Below are positions 42,923-50,712 of a DNA stretch of 64,000 nt, piece after piece (position 1 is the first letter of the stretch; each line of letters begins with the position of its first letter). The notes below the pieces were generated by a model that was not told where the DNA came from, did no database searches, and worked only from the letters and a program-made list of their open reading frames with translations. This DNA is from Hyphomicrobium_A sp963728165 (GTDB lineage Bacteria > Pseudomonadota > Alphaproteobacteria > Rhizobiales > Hyphomicrobiaceae), in contig CAVSIY010000007.1 in the NCBI GenBank assembly GCA_963728165.1, positions 248,001 to 312,000 on the forward strand, in the 5' to 3' direction. Both the position numbers and the translations under genes were made by a program.

Positions 42923-43038
42923 CCGGGCTTGCGCGCCGGGAAGACCGTCACCCCTGGCATCCCCGAATGCGGGGGCGGCGAGAGGGCCAGTCGAGCGCTT
43001 GCGGAAAGGGGATCCCGGGCCGGGTCGTGCCCGTCGGG

Positions 43039-43125
43039 TGGTGCCCAGGAGAGGACTCGAACCTCCACGCCCTTGCGAGCGCTAGCACCTGAAGCTAGTG
43101 CGTCTACCAATTCCGCCACCTGGGC
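43039..43125 (-). tRNA. tRNA-Leu (anticodon CAG), CCA encoded
   Basis: On the minus strand: acceptor GCCCAGG (43119-43125) pairs with CCTGGGC (43043-43049), followed by discriminator A and genomic CCA. The anticodon stem CTAGC/GCTAG has loop TTCAGGT, giving anticodon CAG. The T-loop is GTTCGAGTC, and the long variable arm (GCTCGCAAGGGCGT) marks a class II leucine tRNA. Length 84 plus CCA. Confidence 0.97.
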
Positions 43126-43263
43126 ACGAGGCCGATGAGTTAGAGAGCGTCGGCGCCCTTGTCAATTCTACGCTGGCAATTCGTCTAGCGCGCTTCACAG
43201 CGCCGGCCGGCCCCGTATAGTCGGCGGCGGACCGAGGCTTGGCGGCGGCAAGAGAGGCTCACG

Positions 43264-44247
43264 ATGGCGGATCGTCTGGACGACCAGGGACTGGCGACGG
43301 TGTTCGGCGGCTCGGGCTTCGTCGGCCGCTACGCGGTGGCCGCACTTGCCAAAGACGGCTGGCGCCTGCGCGCTGGCTGCCGCCGGCCCGACCTTGCGGG
43401 CTTCCTGCAGCCGTCGGGGCGCGTCGGGCAGGTGTTCGCGGTGCAAGCGAACCTGCGCTATCCGGACTCGGTCGGGCGCGCCGTCGAGGGCGCCAAGGCC
43501 GTCGTCAACTGCGTCGGCGTGCTCGCCTCGACCGGGCGGCAAACGTTCCGCGCCATCCACGTCGAGGGCGCGCGCGCAGTCGCCAAGGCGGCGCGCGAGG
43601 AAGGGGCCACGCGCTTCGTGCACATCTCGGCGATCGGCGCCGACCCCAAGTCGCGTGCGCGCTACGCCCGCACCAAGGCCGAGGGCGAGGCCGCCGTGCT
43701 GGAGGAGTTCCCCGACGCGATCATCCTCAGGCCCTCGATCGTGTTCGGGCCGGAGGACGAGTTCTTCAATCGGTTCGCGGCGATGGCGCGCATCTCGCCG
43801 TTCCTGCCTTTGATCGGCGGCGGCAAGACACGCTTCCAGCCCGTGTTCGTGGGCGACGTCGCCGCAGCGATCGCCGCCTGCCTGATGGGCGCGGCCAAGC
43901 CCGGCACGGTTTACGAGCTCGGCGGCCCGGAGGTGCTCACCTTCCGCGAGATCCTCGATCTGACGCAGGAGTGGAGCGGACGTTCGCGCGCCTATCTGCC
44001 GCTGCCCTTCTGGCTCGCCAAGCTGCAGGCCGCGCTCACCTGGCCGCTTCCCAACAGCCTGCGGCCGATCACCTACGATCAGGTGCGCCTGCTGCAGCAC
44101 GACACCGTGGTGAGCGAGACGGCCAAGAGCGCGCGGCGCACGCTGCAGGGCCTCGGCATCACGGCTCCGCACGGCGTGGGGGCGATCGTGCCGACCTATC
44201 TGGAGCGCTTCCGCCCCAAGGGCCAGTTCGCGAGCTACCGCACCTGA
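43264..44247 (+). CDS. NDUFA9-like complex I NAD(P)-binding protein
   Basis: 327 residues. Atypical extended SDR: the NAD-binding motif reads TVFGGSGFVGRY (about 14-25), then VNCVGVLA, FVHISAIGAD and YARTKAEGEAAV (Tyr and Lys kept). It also has ILRPSIVFGPEDEFFNRFA, a signature of the NDUFA9/Ndufa9-like subgroup that stabilises respiratory complex I. ATG 43264 follows AGAGAGGCTCACG. It stands alone; the nuo operon is not in this window. Confidence 0.9.
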   Translation: MADRLDDQGLATVFGGSGFVGRYAVAALAKDGWRLRAGCRRPDLAGFLQPSGRVGQVFAVQANLRYPDSVGRAVEGAKAVVNCVGVLASTGRQTFRAIHVEGARAVAKAAREEGATRFVHISAIGADPKSRARYARTKAEGEAAVLEEFPDAIILRPSIVFGPEDEFFNRFAAMARISPFLPLIGGGKTRFQPVFVGDVAAAIAACLMGAAKPGTVYELGGPEVLTFREILDLTQEWSGRSRAYLPLPFWLAKLQAALTWPLPNSLRPITYDQVRLLQHDTVVSETAKSARRTLQGLGITAPHGVGAIVPTYLERFRPKGQFASYRT

Positions 44248-44259
44248 ACTGCAACCGAC

Positions 44260-44288
44260 CCGTGTCTGACCCTCTGGGTCTGACACGG
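44260..44288. repeat. GTGTCTGACC palindrome, copy 2
   Basis: CCGTGTCTGACCC and GGGTCTGACACGG form an inverted repeat with one central mismatch, just after the NDUFA9-like stop. Related to 38761-38787 and 44322-44350. Confidence 0.75.
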
Positions 44289-44321
44289 TGTGTCGTCGTT
44301 GCCCTGTGGATGTCTGCCTAA

Positions 44322-44350
44322 GGGTGTCAGACCCGGAAGGTCAGACACCC
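44322..44350. repeat. GTGTCAGACC palindrome, copy 3
   Basis: GGGTGTCAGACC and GGTCAGACACCC form an inverted repeat with one mismatch. It lies 62 bases after copy 2 and just beyond the terminator of the Hsp20-DUF1150 operon. Confidence 0.75.
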
Positions 44351-44354
44351 GCTT

Positions 44355-44389
44355 CAGCAAAAAGAAAGACCCCGGCGTTGCCGCCGGGG
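44355..44389 (-). terminator. rho-independent terminator of Hsp20-DUF1150 operon
   Basis: On the minus strand CCCCGGCG (44382-44389) pairs perfectly with CGCCGGGG (44370-44377) around a 4-base loop and is followed by TCTTTCTTTTTGC. It is 33 bases past the DUF1150 stop. Confidence 0.85.
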
Positions 44390-44422
44390 CCCGTCGTGCC
44401 TCAGACGTGCGCTGTGAGAGGC

Positions 44423-44692
44423 TTAGTGCACGCTCGCGATCTGCAGGTCATCGTCGATGGCGTGCCCGATGGCCGCCTGCCGCGTATCGGTGAGCGCCAA
44501 GGGCGTGCCGTCGGCGGCGTGCAGCGAGAACAGGTTGATGCCCTGCGGCAGCCCCTCGATGGCCGGGAACATGCGGCTCGCCTCGTCCGCGGTCAGCGTC
44601 TTGATGTAGGCGACGACCCCGCCGCCGAGCGTGGCCAGCTCTTTCTCGGTCATGACGGTATTCGGTTGCGTGGTCTTTTCGTGCTCGGTCAT
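44423..44692 (-). CDS. DUF1150 family protein
   Basis: 89 residues (ATG 44692; an internal ATG at 44653 gives 76). Matches the DUF1150 pattern: TEKELATLGGGVVAYIK at the start, NLFSLHAADGTPLALTD in the middle, and the conserved end IASVH. The family is confined to alphaproteobacteria and is commonly encoded beside Hsp20, as here. Role unknown; a link to heat stress is inferred from the operon. Confidence 0.9.
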   Translation of the reverse strand: MTEHEKTTQPNTVMTEKELATLGGGVVAYIKTLTADEASRMFPAIEGLPQGINLFSLHAADGTPLALTDTRQAAIGHAIDDDLQIASVH

Positions 44693-44822
44693 GACGCAAC
44701 TCCTCTTCTCAAAATCGTGCGCGGTGCGTCACCGCAATCGACGGGGTTGAGCGCTCGCCGCTTTCCCGCCCCGACGCCGGCCCCCGCTTCATCGGAGACC
44801 AGCAGCTTCCTTAATTCAACGA
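44693..44822 (-). other. 130-bp spacer between Hsp20 and DUF1150 genes
   Basis: Spacer on the operon strand with no gene. GAGAAGAGGAG just upstream of 44692 is a good ribosome site for DUF1150. No terminator is evident, so co-transcription is likely. Confidence 0.4.
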
Positions 44823-45260
44823 TCACGGCTGCGCTTTCCTGTCGCCGATCGTGATCGTGCGCACCAGACGCTCCGGCTCCAGACGCTCCAGGTCGATGGC
44901 GAGCAGTCCGTTGGCCAAGTTCGCAGACTTTACCTCGATTCCCTCCGCCAGCACGAACGTGCGCGCGAACTGACGGGAGGCGATGCCGCGGTAGAGGTAC
45001 TCGCGGTCCTTGTCCTCCTGCTGCTTGCCGCGGATGGTGAGCTGGCGATCCTCCAGCGTAATCTCAAGCTCACCGCGCGTGAATCCCGCGACGGCGAGCG
45101 TGATCCTCAACATTTCGCCTTCGCCACCCGCGGCGGCGATGCGCTCGACGTTGTAGGGTGGGTAGCCGTCGCCGCCGCCCTTGCTGGCGCGGTCGATCAG
45201 CCGTTCGATCTCATCGAACCCTAAAAGCAGCGGGTTCGAAAGCAGAGATAAGCGCGACAT
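44823..45260 (-). CDS. Hsp20/IbpA-type small heat-shock protein
   Basis: 145 residues. Short N-terminal arm (GFDEIERLIDRA), then the alpha-crystallin domain: YPPYNVERI, LRITLAVAGFTRGELEITLEDRQLTIRGKQ (here given as one continuous beta-rich block), YLYRGIASRQFARTF, VKSANLANGLLAIDLER. ATP-independent holdase that keeps unfolded proteins soluble. Upstream are a sigma-32-type promoter and a candidate ROSE thermometer; downstream is DUF1150. Confidence 0.95.
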   Translation of the reverse strand: MSRLSLLSNPLLLGFDEIERLIDRASKGGGDGYPPYNVERIAAAGGEGEMLRITLAVAGFTRGELEITLEDRQLTIRGKQQEDKDREYLYRGIASRQFARTFVLAEGIEVKSANLANGLLAIDLERLEPERLVRTITIGDRKAQP

Positions 45261-45358
45261 TCCTCGAAAGCCCTTTCCATAAGCGACCTTCTCATCGATG
45301 CGGCAAGGCCCCGCAGGGCCCCTGCCGGTCCGGCCCCGCTACGGGGCGCCGGGAACTC
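45261..45358 (-). ncRNA. candidate ROSE-like RNA thermometer in hsp20 5' UTR
   Basis: The about 98-base leader between the predicted start of transcription and the hsp20 ATG can fold into two G+C-rich hairpins: GCCCCG/CGGGGC at 45333-45347, and CGGCA/TGCCG with inner GGCC pairs at 45301-45327. A start-proximal part follows in which UCGCU (45282-45286, fitting the ROSE UYGCU motif) could pair with AGGA at 45261-45264. Leader length, hairpin order and gene identity all match ROSE elements known before rhizobial hsp20 genes. AGGA directly abuts the ATG, which is tighter than usual. Confidence 0.5.
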
Positions 45359-45366
45359 GTAAAACG

Positions 45367-45394
45367 ATATGGCGACGATTGCCCGCAATTCAAG
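45367..45394 (-). promoter_or_regulatory. sigma-32 (RpoH)-type promoter of hsp20
   Basis: On the minus strand CTTGAA (45389-45394), a 16-base spacer and CCATAT (45367-45372) match the alphaproteobacterial heat-shock consensus (CTTGAA, then CCnATnT-type -10). It lies about 105 bases upstream of the Hsp20 start codon. Confidence 0.65.
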
Positions 45395-45428
45395 CAGCGG
45401 GGGGCTGCCGGGGCCCGAATGTGCGGCC

Positions 45429-45461
45429 AGATGAACGGTGAGATGAACGGTGAGATGAACG
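45429..45461. repeat. 12-bp tandem repeat, 2.75 units
   Basis: AGATGAACGGTG twice, then AGATGAACG, in the 385-base region between hsp20 and the M16 gene. Each unit on the plus strand contains GATGAAC. No protein is supported there. It could be a binding-site array or a slippage product. Confidence 0.8.
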
Positions 45462-45645
45462 CGTTGTCATTTGACAAGGCCGGCCCAAATGCCGAGATGT
45501 TGCGATATCGCGGTGTTCGCAGGACCGGCCCTGGTGCACCCCTCGTTTCCGATAACTATACCAAGGCTTTGCTGAGGGTTGTCGCGGGAGGGAATGCAAG
45601 ATTGTGGCGGGTACATCTCGGGCCAACCTGATCGGGGTTTGATCG

Positions 45646-47049
45646 ATGCACAAACTCGGCCTCCGCCGCCTCTCAACCCTCTCAATGGCAGTCGCAATGC
45701 TCGCTTTCGCCCAGCCCATCCTTCCCGCCCACGCAGATCCTCGCGCCACCGAGTTCACGCTGTCGAACGGCATGCAGGTGGTCGTCATCCCCGATCACCG
45801 GGCTCCCGTCGTCACCCACATGGTCTGGTACAAGGTCGGCGCCGCCGATGAGCCCAAGGGGGTCTCGGGCATCGCCCACTTCCTCGAGCACCTGATGTTC
45901 AAGTCGACCGACAAGATCGCGATCGGCGAGTTCTCCAAGATCATCTCCAGGCTCGGCGGCGAGGACAACGCCTTCACCGGCCAGGACGTGACCTCCTATC
46001 ACCAGCGTATCGCCAAGGCTCGGCTCGGCACCGTGATGGACATGGAGGCCGACCGCATGGCGCATCTGCGCCTGACGCCCGAGGAGGTCGCCACCGAGCG
46101 TCAGGTCATCCTCGAGGAGCGCCGCTCGCGCATCGACAACAATCCCACCGCGCTGCTCGACGAGCAGATGAACGCGGCCCTCTACCTGTCCCACCCCTAC
46201 GGCATACCGGTCATCGGCTGGGAGCACGAGATGGCGAAGCTTTCGCGCGAGGACGCGATGCACTTCTACCATCGCTATTACGCGCCCAACAACGCCATCC
46301 TGGTCGTCGCCGGCGACGTCACGCCCGAGGAGGTGAAGCGGCTCGCCGAAGAGACCTACGGCAAGGTTCCCGCCAACCCAGAGGTCGGCGTCCGCTCGCG
46401 CCCGCAGGAGCCCAAGCCCATTGCCGCCCGTCGCGTCATTCTCAAGGATCCGCGCGCGGGCAACCCCTCGTTCCACCGCTACTACATGACCCCGAGCTAC
46501 TCCACGGCCAAGCCGGGTGAGGCCGAGGCGCTCGATCTGTTGATGAAAATCGTGGCGGACGGGGCGACGAGCCGGCTCTACAAAAAGCTCGTCGTCGACG
46601 ACAAGATCGCGGCCACGACGGGCGGCGACTTCTCCGGCTGGGCCCTCGACAGCGGTGCCATCTCGCTCTACGCGGTCGCCGGGCCCGGGGTCGGTCTCGA
46701 CAAGATCGAGGCAGCCGTCGACGGCGTGCTCGAGGACGTTCGCAAGAACGGGGTGACCAGCGCCGAGCTGGACCGCGCCAAGAAGACGTTCCTCGCCGAT
46801 TACATCTACGAGAGCGACAACCAGGCGAGCCTCGCTCGCCGCTACGGCTGGGGCCTCGCCGTGGGCCGCTCGATCGCCGACATCGAGGCCTGGCCGCAGG
46901 CGATCGCCAAAGTCACGCCCGAGGACGTCAAGAAGGCCGCCGACGCCTATCTCGATCCGCGCCGGTCTGCCACCGGCTGGCTTCTGCCGGAGGAGCCCGA
47001 GGGCAGCGTCGAGCGCGTCGAGCAGCCCGTCGCCCACACGCGCTCGTGA
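45646..47049 (+). CDS. M16 family zinc metallopeptidase, active partner
   Basis: 467 residues with a signal peptide (about 1-30, ending PAHA). The inverted zinc motif HFLEH gives ligands His78 and His82 with catalytic Glu81. The downstream Glu and the VVAGDVTPEEV, PKPIAARRVILKDPRAG and YKKLVVDDKIA segments fit pitrilysin/PqqL/processing-peptidase-like proteins. Exported and probably periplasmic. The next gene encodes a paralogue lacking the zinc motif, giving the two-subunit layout known for mitochondrial-type M16B enzymes. Confidence 0.94.
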   Translation: MHKLGLRRLSTLSMAVAMLAFAQPILPAHADPRATEFTLSNGMQVVVIPDHRAPVVTHMVWYKVGAADEPKGVSGIAHFLEHLMFKSTDKIAIGEFSKIISRLGGEDNAFTGQDVTSYHQRIAKARLGTVMDMEADRMAHLRLTPEEVATERQVILEERRSRIDNNPTALLDEQMNAALYLSHPYGIPVIGWEHEMAKLSREDAMHFYHRYYAPNNAILVVAGDVTPEEVKRLAEETYGKVPANPEVGVRSRPQEPKPIAARRVILKDPRAGNPSFHRYYMTPSYSTAKPGEAEALDLLMKIVADGATSRLYKKLVVDDKIAATTGGDFSGWALDSGAISLYAVAGPGVGLDKIEAAVDGVLEDVRKNGVTSAELDRAKKTFLADYIYESDNQASLARRYGWGLAVGRSIADIEAWPQAIAKVTPEDVKKAADAYLDPRRSATGWLLPEEPEGSVERVEQPVAHTRS

Positions 47050-47081
47050 GAGCGGCCCCGACAGCTTCGAAGGGTTCCCCC

Positions 47082-48473
47082 ATGGCTAAAGCCCACGTCT
47101 CGCGCGTAGACTTCGGTCGAGCGCCGCGCGCGCTCGCGCCGCTTGCCGCGCTTCTCCTCGCCTTTCTCACCACCTTCAGCGGGCCCGCACACGCGATGAA
47201 GATCCAGAAGATCACGAGCCCCGGCGGCATCGAGGCCTGGCTCGTCGAGGAACACTCGGTCCCCATGATGGCCATGCGCTTCGGCTTCGACGGCGGCAGC
47301 TCGCAGGATCCGGAGGGCAAGGAAGGGCTCGCCAACTTTCTGACCGCCATGCTCGATGAGGGCGCCGGCGATCTCACCTCACGCGAGTTCCAGGAGCGCA
47401 TGGAGGACCTTTCCATGCGCATGAGCTACGAGGAGGCCAAGGACGCCTTCTACGGCAGTTTCGAGACGTTGACCGCCAACCGCGACGAGGCGGCAAAGCT
47501 TTTGAAGCTGGCGCTCAACAAGCCGCGCTTCGACGAGGATGCGGTGGAGCGCATCCGCCAGCAGTTGCTCGCCTCCCTCGTCTATGCCGCGCGCGATCCC
47601 AGCAAGGTCGCGCAAGAGCAATGGTACGCCACCGCCTTTGCCGGCCACCCCTATGGCCGCCCCGCCAACGGCACTGAGGAGACAGTCGGCAAGAAGATCA
47701 CGCGCGAGGATCTCGAGGCCTATCGTCGCCGCGTCTTCGGCAAGGACACGCTGAAGGTGGTCGCGGTGGGCGACATCGACGCCGAGCAGCTCGGCAAGCT
47801 CCTCGACGAGGTGTTCGGCGATCTGCCCGCGAAGGCCGATCTCATCCCTGTCGCCAAGACGGCCCCGGTGACCGGCGGCCGCCAAGAGGTCGTCGAGATG
47901 AACGTGCCGCAGTCGGTGGCGGTGTTCGGGCTCGGCGCCATGCCGCGCAAAGACCCCGACTTCATCCCGGCTTTCGTCCTCAATCAGATCCTGGGCGGCG
48001 GCGGCTTTGCCTCCAAGCTCATGGAGGAGGTGCGCGAGAAGCGCGGGCTCGCCTACTCGGTCTACACCTACGTCTATCCCTACGAGGACGCCTCGATCTT
48101 TGCCGGCGGCGTCGCCACGCGCAACGAGATGATGGGCCAGTCGCTGGAGGTGATCCGCGATGAGCTAAAGAAGATGGCCGAGAAGGGGCCGAACCAAAAG
48201 GACCTCGACGACGCCAAGAGCTACCTGATCGGCGCCTATCCGCTACGCTTCGATACCGACGCCAAGATCGCCACGCAGCTGTTGGGGCTGAAGATGGACG
48301 GCTTTGGCCCTGAGTACGTCGACAACCGCAACGCCATGATCGCGGCGGTCACGCTCGACGACGAGAAGCGGGTGGCAAAGCGCCTGCTCGACACGAAAGA
48401 CCTCATCGTGACGATCGTCGGCAAGCCGACGCTGCAAGAGGCCAAGAAAGACAAAGAGGCCAAGAAGGGCTGA
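47082..48473 (+). CDS. M16 family protein, zinc motif lost (regulatory partner)
   Basis: 463 residues from ATG 47082, which opens a clear signal peptide (hydrophobic about 19-33, cut near AHA); a GTG at 47046 overlapping the previous stop is possible. Where HxxEH should be it reads LANFLTAMLDEG, so zinc binding and catalysis are lost. The C-terminal M16 domain is good (LNQILGGGGFASKLMEEVREKRGLAYSVYTY). This Gly-rich loop is what the non-catalytic subunit of M16B dimers uses to hold substrate. The C-terminus is Lys-rich. Confidence 0.93.
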   Translation: MAKAHVSRVDFGRAPRALAPLAALLLAFLTTFSGPAHAMKIQKITSPGGIEAWLVEEHSVPMMAMRFGFDGGSSQDPEGKEGLANFLTAMLDEGAGDLTSREFQERMEDLSMRMSYEEAKDAFYGSFETLTANRDEAAKLLKLALNKPRFDEDAVERIRQQLLASLVYAARDPSKVAQEQWYATAFAGHPYGRPANGTEETVGKKITREDLEAYRRRVFGKDTLKVVAVGDIDAEQLGKLLDEVFGDLPAKADLIPVAKTAPVTGGRQEVVEMNVPQSVAVFGLGAMPRKDPDFIPAFVLNQILGGGGFASKLMEEVREKRGLAYSVYTYVYPYEDASIFAGGVATRNEMMGQSLEVIRDELKKMAEKGPNQKDLDDAKSYLIGAYPLRFDTDAKIATQLLGLKMDGFGPEYVDNRNAMIAAVTLDDEKRVAKRLLDTKDLIVTIVGKPTLQEAKKDKEAKKG

Positions 48474-48671
48474 ATTGTTTGGCTGGTCCGCTCCGTCGTA
48501 TGCGGGCGCCGACGCAGGGCATAACTCCTTCGCCATCGCACGAAGTCCCCGGGGCGCATGTTTATTGCGCCGCGCCTCGATCGACGCCGCCTTGACCAAA
48601 GTCGAATTGTTCGCCAGCGCCGGCGTTACTAGCATCCCAACGGTGTTGGATCGGCATCGAGGCGAGAGACG
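48474..48671 (+). promoter_or_regulatory. intergenic region upstream of first phasin gene
   Basis: 198 bases after the M16 pair, with no gene or obvious terminator. GCGAGAGACG just before 48672 is the phasin ribosome site. The promoter is not assignable by eye. Confidence 0.3.
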
Positions 48672-49040
48672 ATGGACATCTTGGATAAGAACTGGGAAAT
48701 CCCTGGCACGATGCGTGACCTCGCAGAGCAGAGCGTGCGCCAAGCCAGAAGTGCCTACGAGCAGTTCATGGCCGCGGCACGTCAGGCGCAAATCGTGGGC
48801 GCCGCCTCGGGCGACTCCATGGCCGCGGCCGCCAAGGAGATTCAAACACGATTGATGCAATACGCCGAGCAGAACTCGGAGTCAGGCCTTGCCATGGCCG
48901 GCGACCTTGCGAAGGCGCGCGACCTGGAGACGTGGGTTGCAGCCTACCAGCGGCATATCAAACAGCAATCGGAGGCATATTTGCAGCAGGCGCAGGAGCT
49001 GGGCCGCCTGATCGCAGCCTCACAAGGACGCACTGCATAG
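48672..49040 (+). CDS. phasin family protein 1
   Basis: 122 residues, wholly alpha-helical and amphipathic with many Ala/Gln (AEQSVRQARSAYEQFMAAARQAQ, MAAAAKEIQTRLMQYAEQN). Length and heptad pattern fit phasin-type proteins, which coat polyhydroxyalkanoate granules. A second phasin lies 1.1 kb downstream and a PhaC-like gene 2.4 kb downstream. Phasin homology is by pattern only; other small helical proteins are possible. Confidence 0.72.
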   Translation: MDILDKNWEIPGTMRDLAEQSVRQARSAYEQFMAAARQAQIVGAASGDSMAAAAKEIQTRLMQYAEQNSESGLAMAGDLAKARDLETWVAAYQRHIKQQSEAYLQQAQELGRLIAASQGRTA

Positions 49041-49245
49041 ATTGCATGCGATCGAGCCTTTACCGGGCGCGGCGCCAGTCGAATGGAACGCGCCAGGTCA
49101 AGGCATCGGCACCCACAAGCCGAAGATCGCGGCAAGCGCCGCTATGGCGGCAGCGCACGCAACCGCGAGCCCAACGTGCGGCCAATAGCCGATTTCGTCG
49201 TGTTGGACTTTCGCAAGCCGACACGTGGCGTACTCCGTCAAACGA
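49041..49245. other. 205-bp convergent intergenic region
   Basis: Between the first phasin (+) and the LuxR-type regulator (-). No gene, strong hairpin or repeat seen. Confidence 0.4.
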
Positions 49246-49950
49246 TCAATTGGCCCGTTGTGGTTCAGGCAGTATGCAAGTCCCGTTGTGGCCCATGTAG
49301 AGCGCCAACACGGCTCCGAAATCGAGCTTCGAGACTTCGAGGACGGCCTGCGTGCGCGAGCAAACGTGGAGCTTGCGCAAAATCTCGCTGATGTGCGCCT
49401 TCACCGTCGCCTCGCCGACGTCGAGCTCATGCGCGATTTGCTTGTTGAGCATGCCCTGACACAGCATCTGCAGCACGCGCAGCTGCTGGTTGGTCAAGGA
49501 CTGCAGCTTGGCCGTCAGCACATCCAACTCGATGTTGGCCACCGAGTCGGGCGGCAGGCAGTCGGATGGCAGCACAATCTCTCCGCCGAGAACGCTTTGG
49601 ATCGCCTGCAGGAATGACTCCTTGCTTGCCGACTTGGGGATGAAGCCGGCGGCGCCGCAGACAATGGCCTTTTGCACGACGGCTTGATCGGCAAATGCGG
49701 AAATGATCACGATCGGCAGCTTGGGGAAGTGCCCTCGCAACTCGATCAGGCCGGCGAAGCCATGGGTGTCGGGGAGCCAAAGGTCGAGCAGAACGAGGTC
49801 AAACTCCGTCCCATCTTCTAGCGTTTCCTTGGCCTGCGCCAGCGTGCCCGCATGCGCGAAGCAAACGTTGGACATTGCGCCCGCAAGGACCACGCGCAGG
49901 GCATCGGCAAACATCGGATGGTCCTCCACAATCAGAAATTTGCTTGGCAT
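49246..49950 (-). CDS. NarL/LuxR-type response regulator
   Basis: 234 residues from ATG 49950, preceded by GGGAGGATTGAA. Receiver domain about 1-120: acidic pocket in LIVEDHPMF, phospho-Asp in LVLLDLWLPDTHG, Thr/Ser switch in IISAF, Lys in GFIPKSASKE. C-terminal LuxR helix-turn-helix about 150-210 (LTNQQLRVLQMLCQGMLNKQIA, then ATVKAHISEILRKL). No sensor kinase is adjacent. It is divergent from the second phasin and may regulate it. Confidence 0.92.
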   Translation of the reverse strand: MPSKFLIVEDHPMFADALRVVLAGAMSNVCFAHAGTLAQAKETLEDGTEFDLVLLDLWLPDTHGFAGLIELRGHFPKLPIVIISAFADQAVVQKAIVCGAAGFIPKSASKESFLQAIQSVLGGEIVLPSDCLPPDSVANIELDVLTAKLQSLTNQQLRVLQMLCQGMLNKQIAHELDVGEATVKAHISEILRKLHVCSRTQAVLEVSKLDFGAVLALYMGHNGTCILPEPQRAN

Positions 49951-50048
49951 TTCAATCCTCCCGATTAGCAGTTGGGCGGCGCGAGAGCCGGTACTGGGGC
50001 CCAACCAATGCCGTCATAGAGCGGCTCTATGCTGCAGCGCAACAGTAC

Positions 50049-50089
50049 TTTTGTGCAGTGCGACATTTCGTATGTTGCAGTGCACAAAA
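50049..50089. promoter_or_regulatory. inverted repeat upstream of second phasin (candidate operator)
   Basis: TTTTGTGCAGTGC (50049-50061) and GCAGTGCACAAAA (50077-50089) are 13-base arms with one mismatch and a 15-base spacer, in the 206-base divergent region between the response regulator and phasin 2. The TGC/GCA-rich core resembles sites of the PHA-responsive repressor PhaR. GCTGCAGCGCAAC (50031-50043) adds a further TGC-rich element. Confidence 0.55.
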
Positions 50090-50156
50090 TGGATCTCTAT
50101 GTAGGAGGTGTGGAGCGCTGGGCGCAGGCCCCAGCCATAGAAATCGGGAGATTGCC

Positions 50157-50612
50157 ATGCACGATCAGATTGCTCAGCAGGCCCGGGAAATGTGGGCCGC
50201 CGCCGCAAAGTCCGAGATCCCGGAGGCCGTTCGGTCCTTCGCGCAGGAGGGCGTCGCCAAGACCAGCGAGGCCGTCGCCACGTGGGCCGCGGCTACCCGC
50301 AATGGCTCCAAAGCTTTCGAGGAGCTGCTGCACGTGGCCCAGTCGGGCGCCAGGATGGTCGGCGAGAAGTTGGTTGCGGACGCCGTTGCCAATACCGAAA
50401 CCGCGCTTGCCGCAGCGCATGGGGTCGCCCAGGCCAGGACGGTCTCGGAAGTTGCGCGCCTGCAGGCCTCCTACGCGCAGGCGCAGCTCGCCACCTTGAA
50501 CGCGCAAGGCAAGGGGTTGCTGGAGCTCTCGGCCAAGGTCGCCCAGGAGACCACCAATGCCATGGCGGCTTTCGCCGGCAAGGCCGCCGGCGATTTGCAT
50601 CGGACTGCCTGA
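50157..50612 (+). CDS. phasin family protein 2
   Basis: 151 residues from ATG 50157 behind GGGAG. Alpha-helical, Ala-rich amphipathic repeats (VRSFAQEGVAKTSEAVATWAA, FEELLHVAQSGARMVGEKL, VSEVARLQASYAQAQLATL) match the Phasin_2/PF09361-type pattern. Expected to coat polyhydroxyalkanoate granules. A palindromic candidate operator precedes it and a strong terminator follows. Confidence 0.85.
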   Translation: MHDQIAQQAREMWAAAAKSEIPEAVRSFAQEGVAKTSEAVATWAAATRNGSKAFEELLHVAQSGARMVGEKLVADAVANTETALAAAHGVAQARTVSEVARLQASYAQAQLATLNAQGKGLLELSAKVAQETTNAMAAFAGKAAGDLHRTA

Positions 50613-50667
50613 GAGCGAGGCTTGGCGTCGCTTCGGACCGGCTCGATCTTGCGAACGCCCCAATCTT

Positions 50668-50702
50668 GCAAACGCCCGAGGCCTGCGGCCCCGGGCGTTT
50701 GC
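50668..50702. terminator. bidirectional hairpin terminator between phasin 2 and ppa
   Basis: GCAAACGCCCG-A-GGCC (50668-50683) pairs with GGCC-C-CGGGCGTTTGC (50687-50702) around TGC: a 15-bp stem with one mismatch. ATTTTG follows on the plus strand. It serves convergent phasin 2 and ppa. Confidence 0.88.
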
Positions 50703-50712
50703 ATTTTGTGGC

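Noticed and set aside
41642..43263. Complete integrative element at tRNA-Leu
   Set aside because: No integrase, recombination directionality factor or mobilisation gene; only a remnant is arguable.
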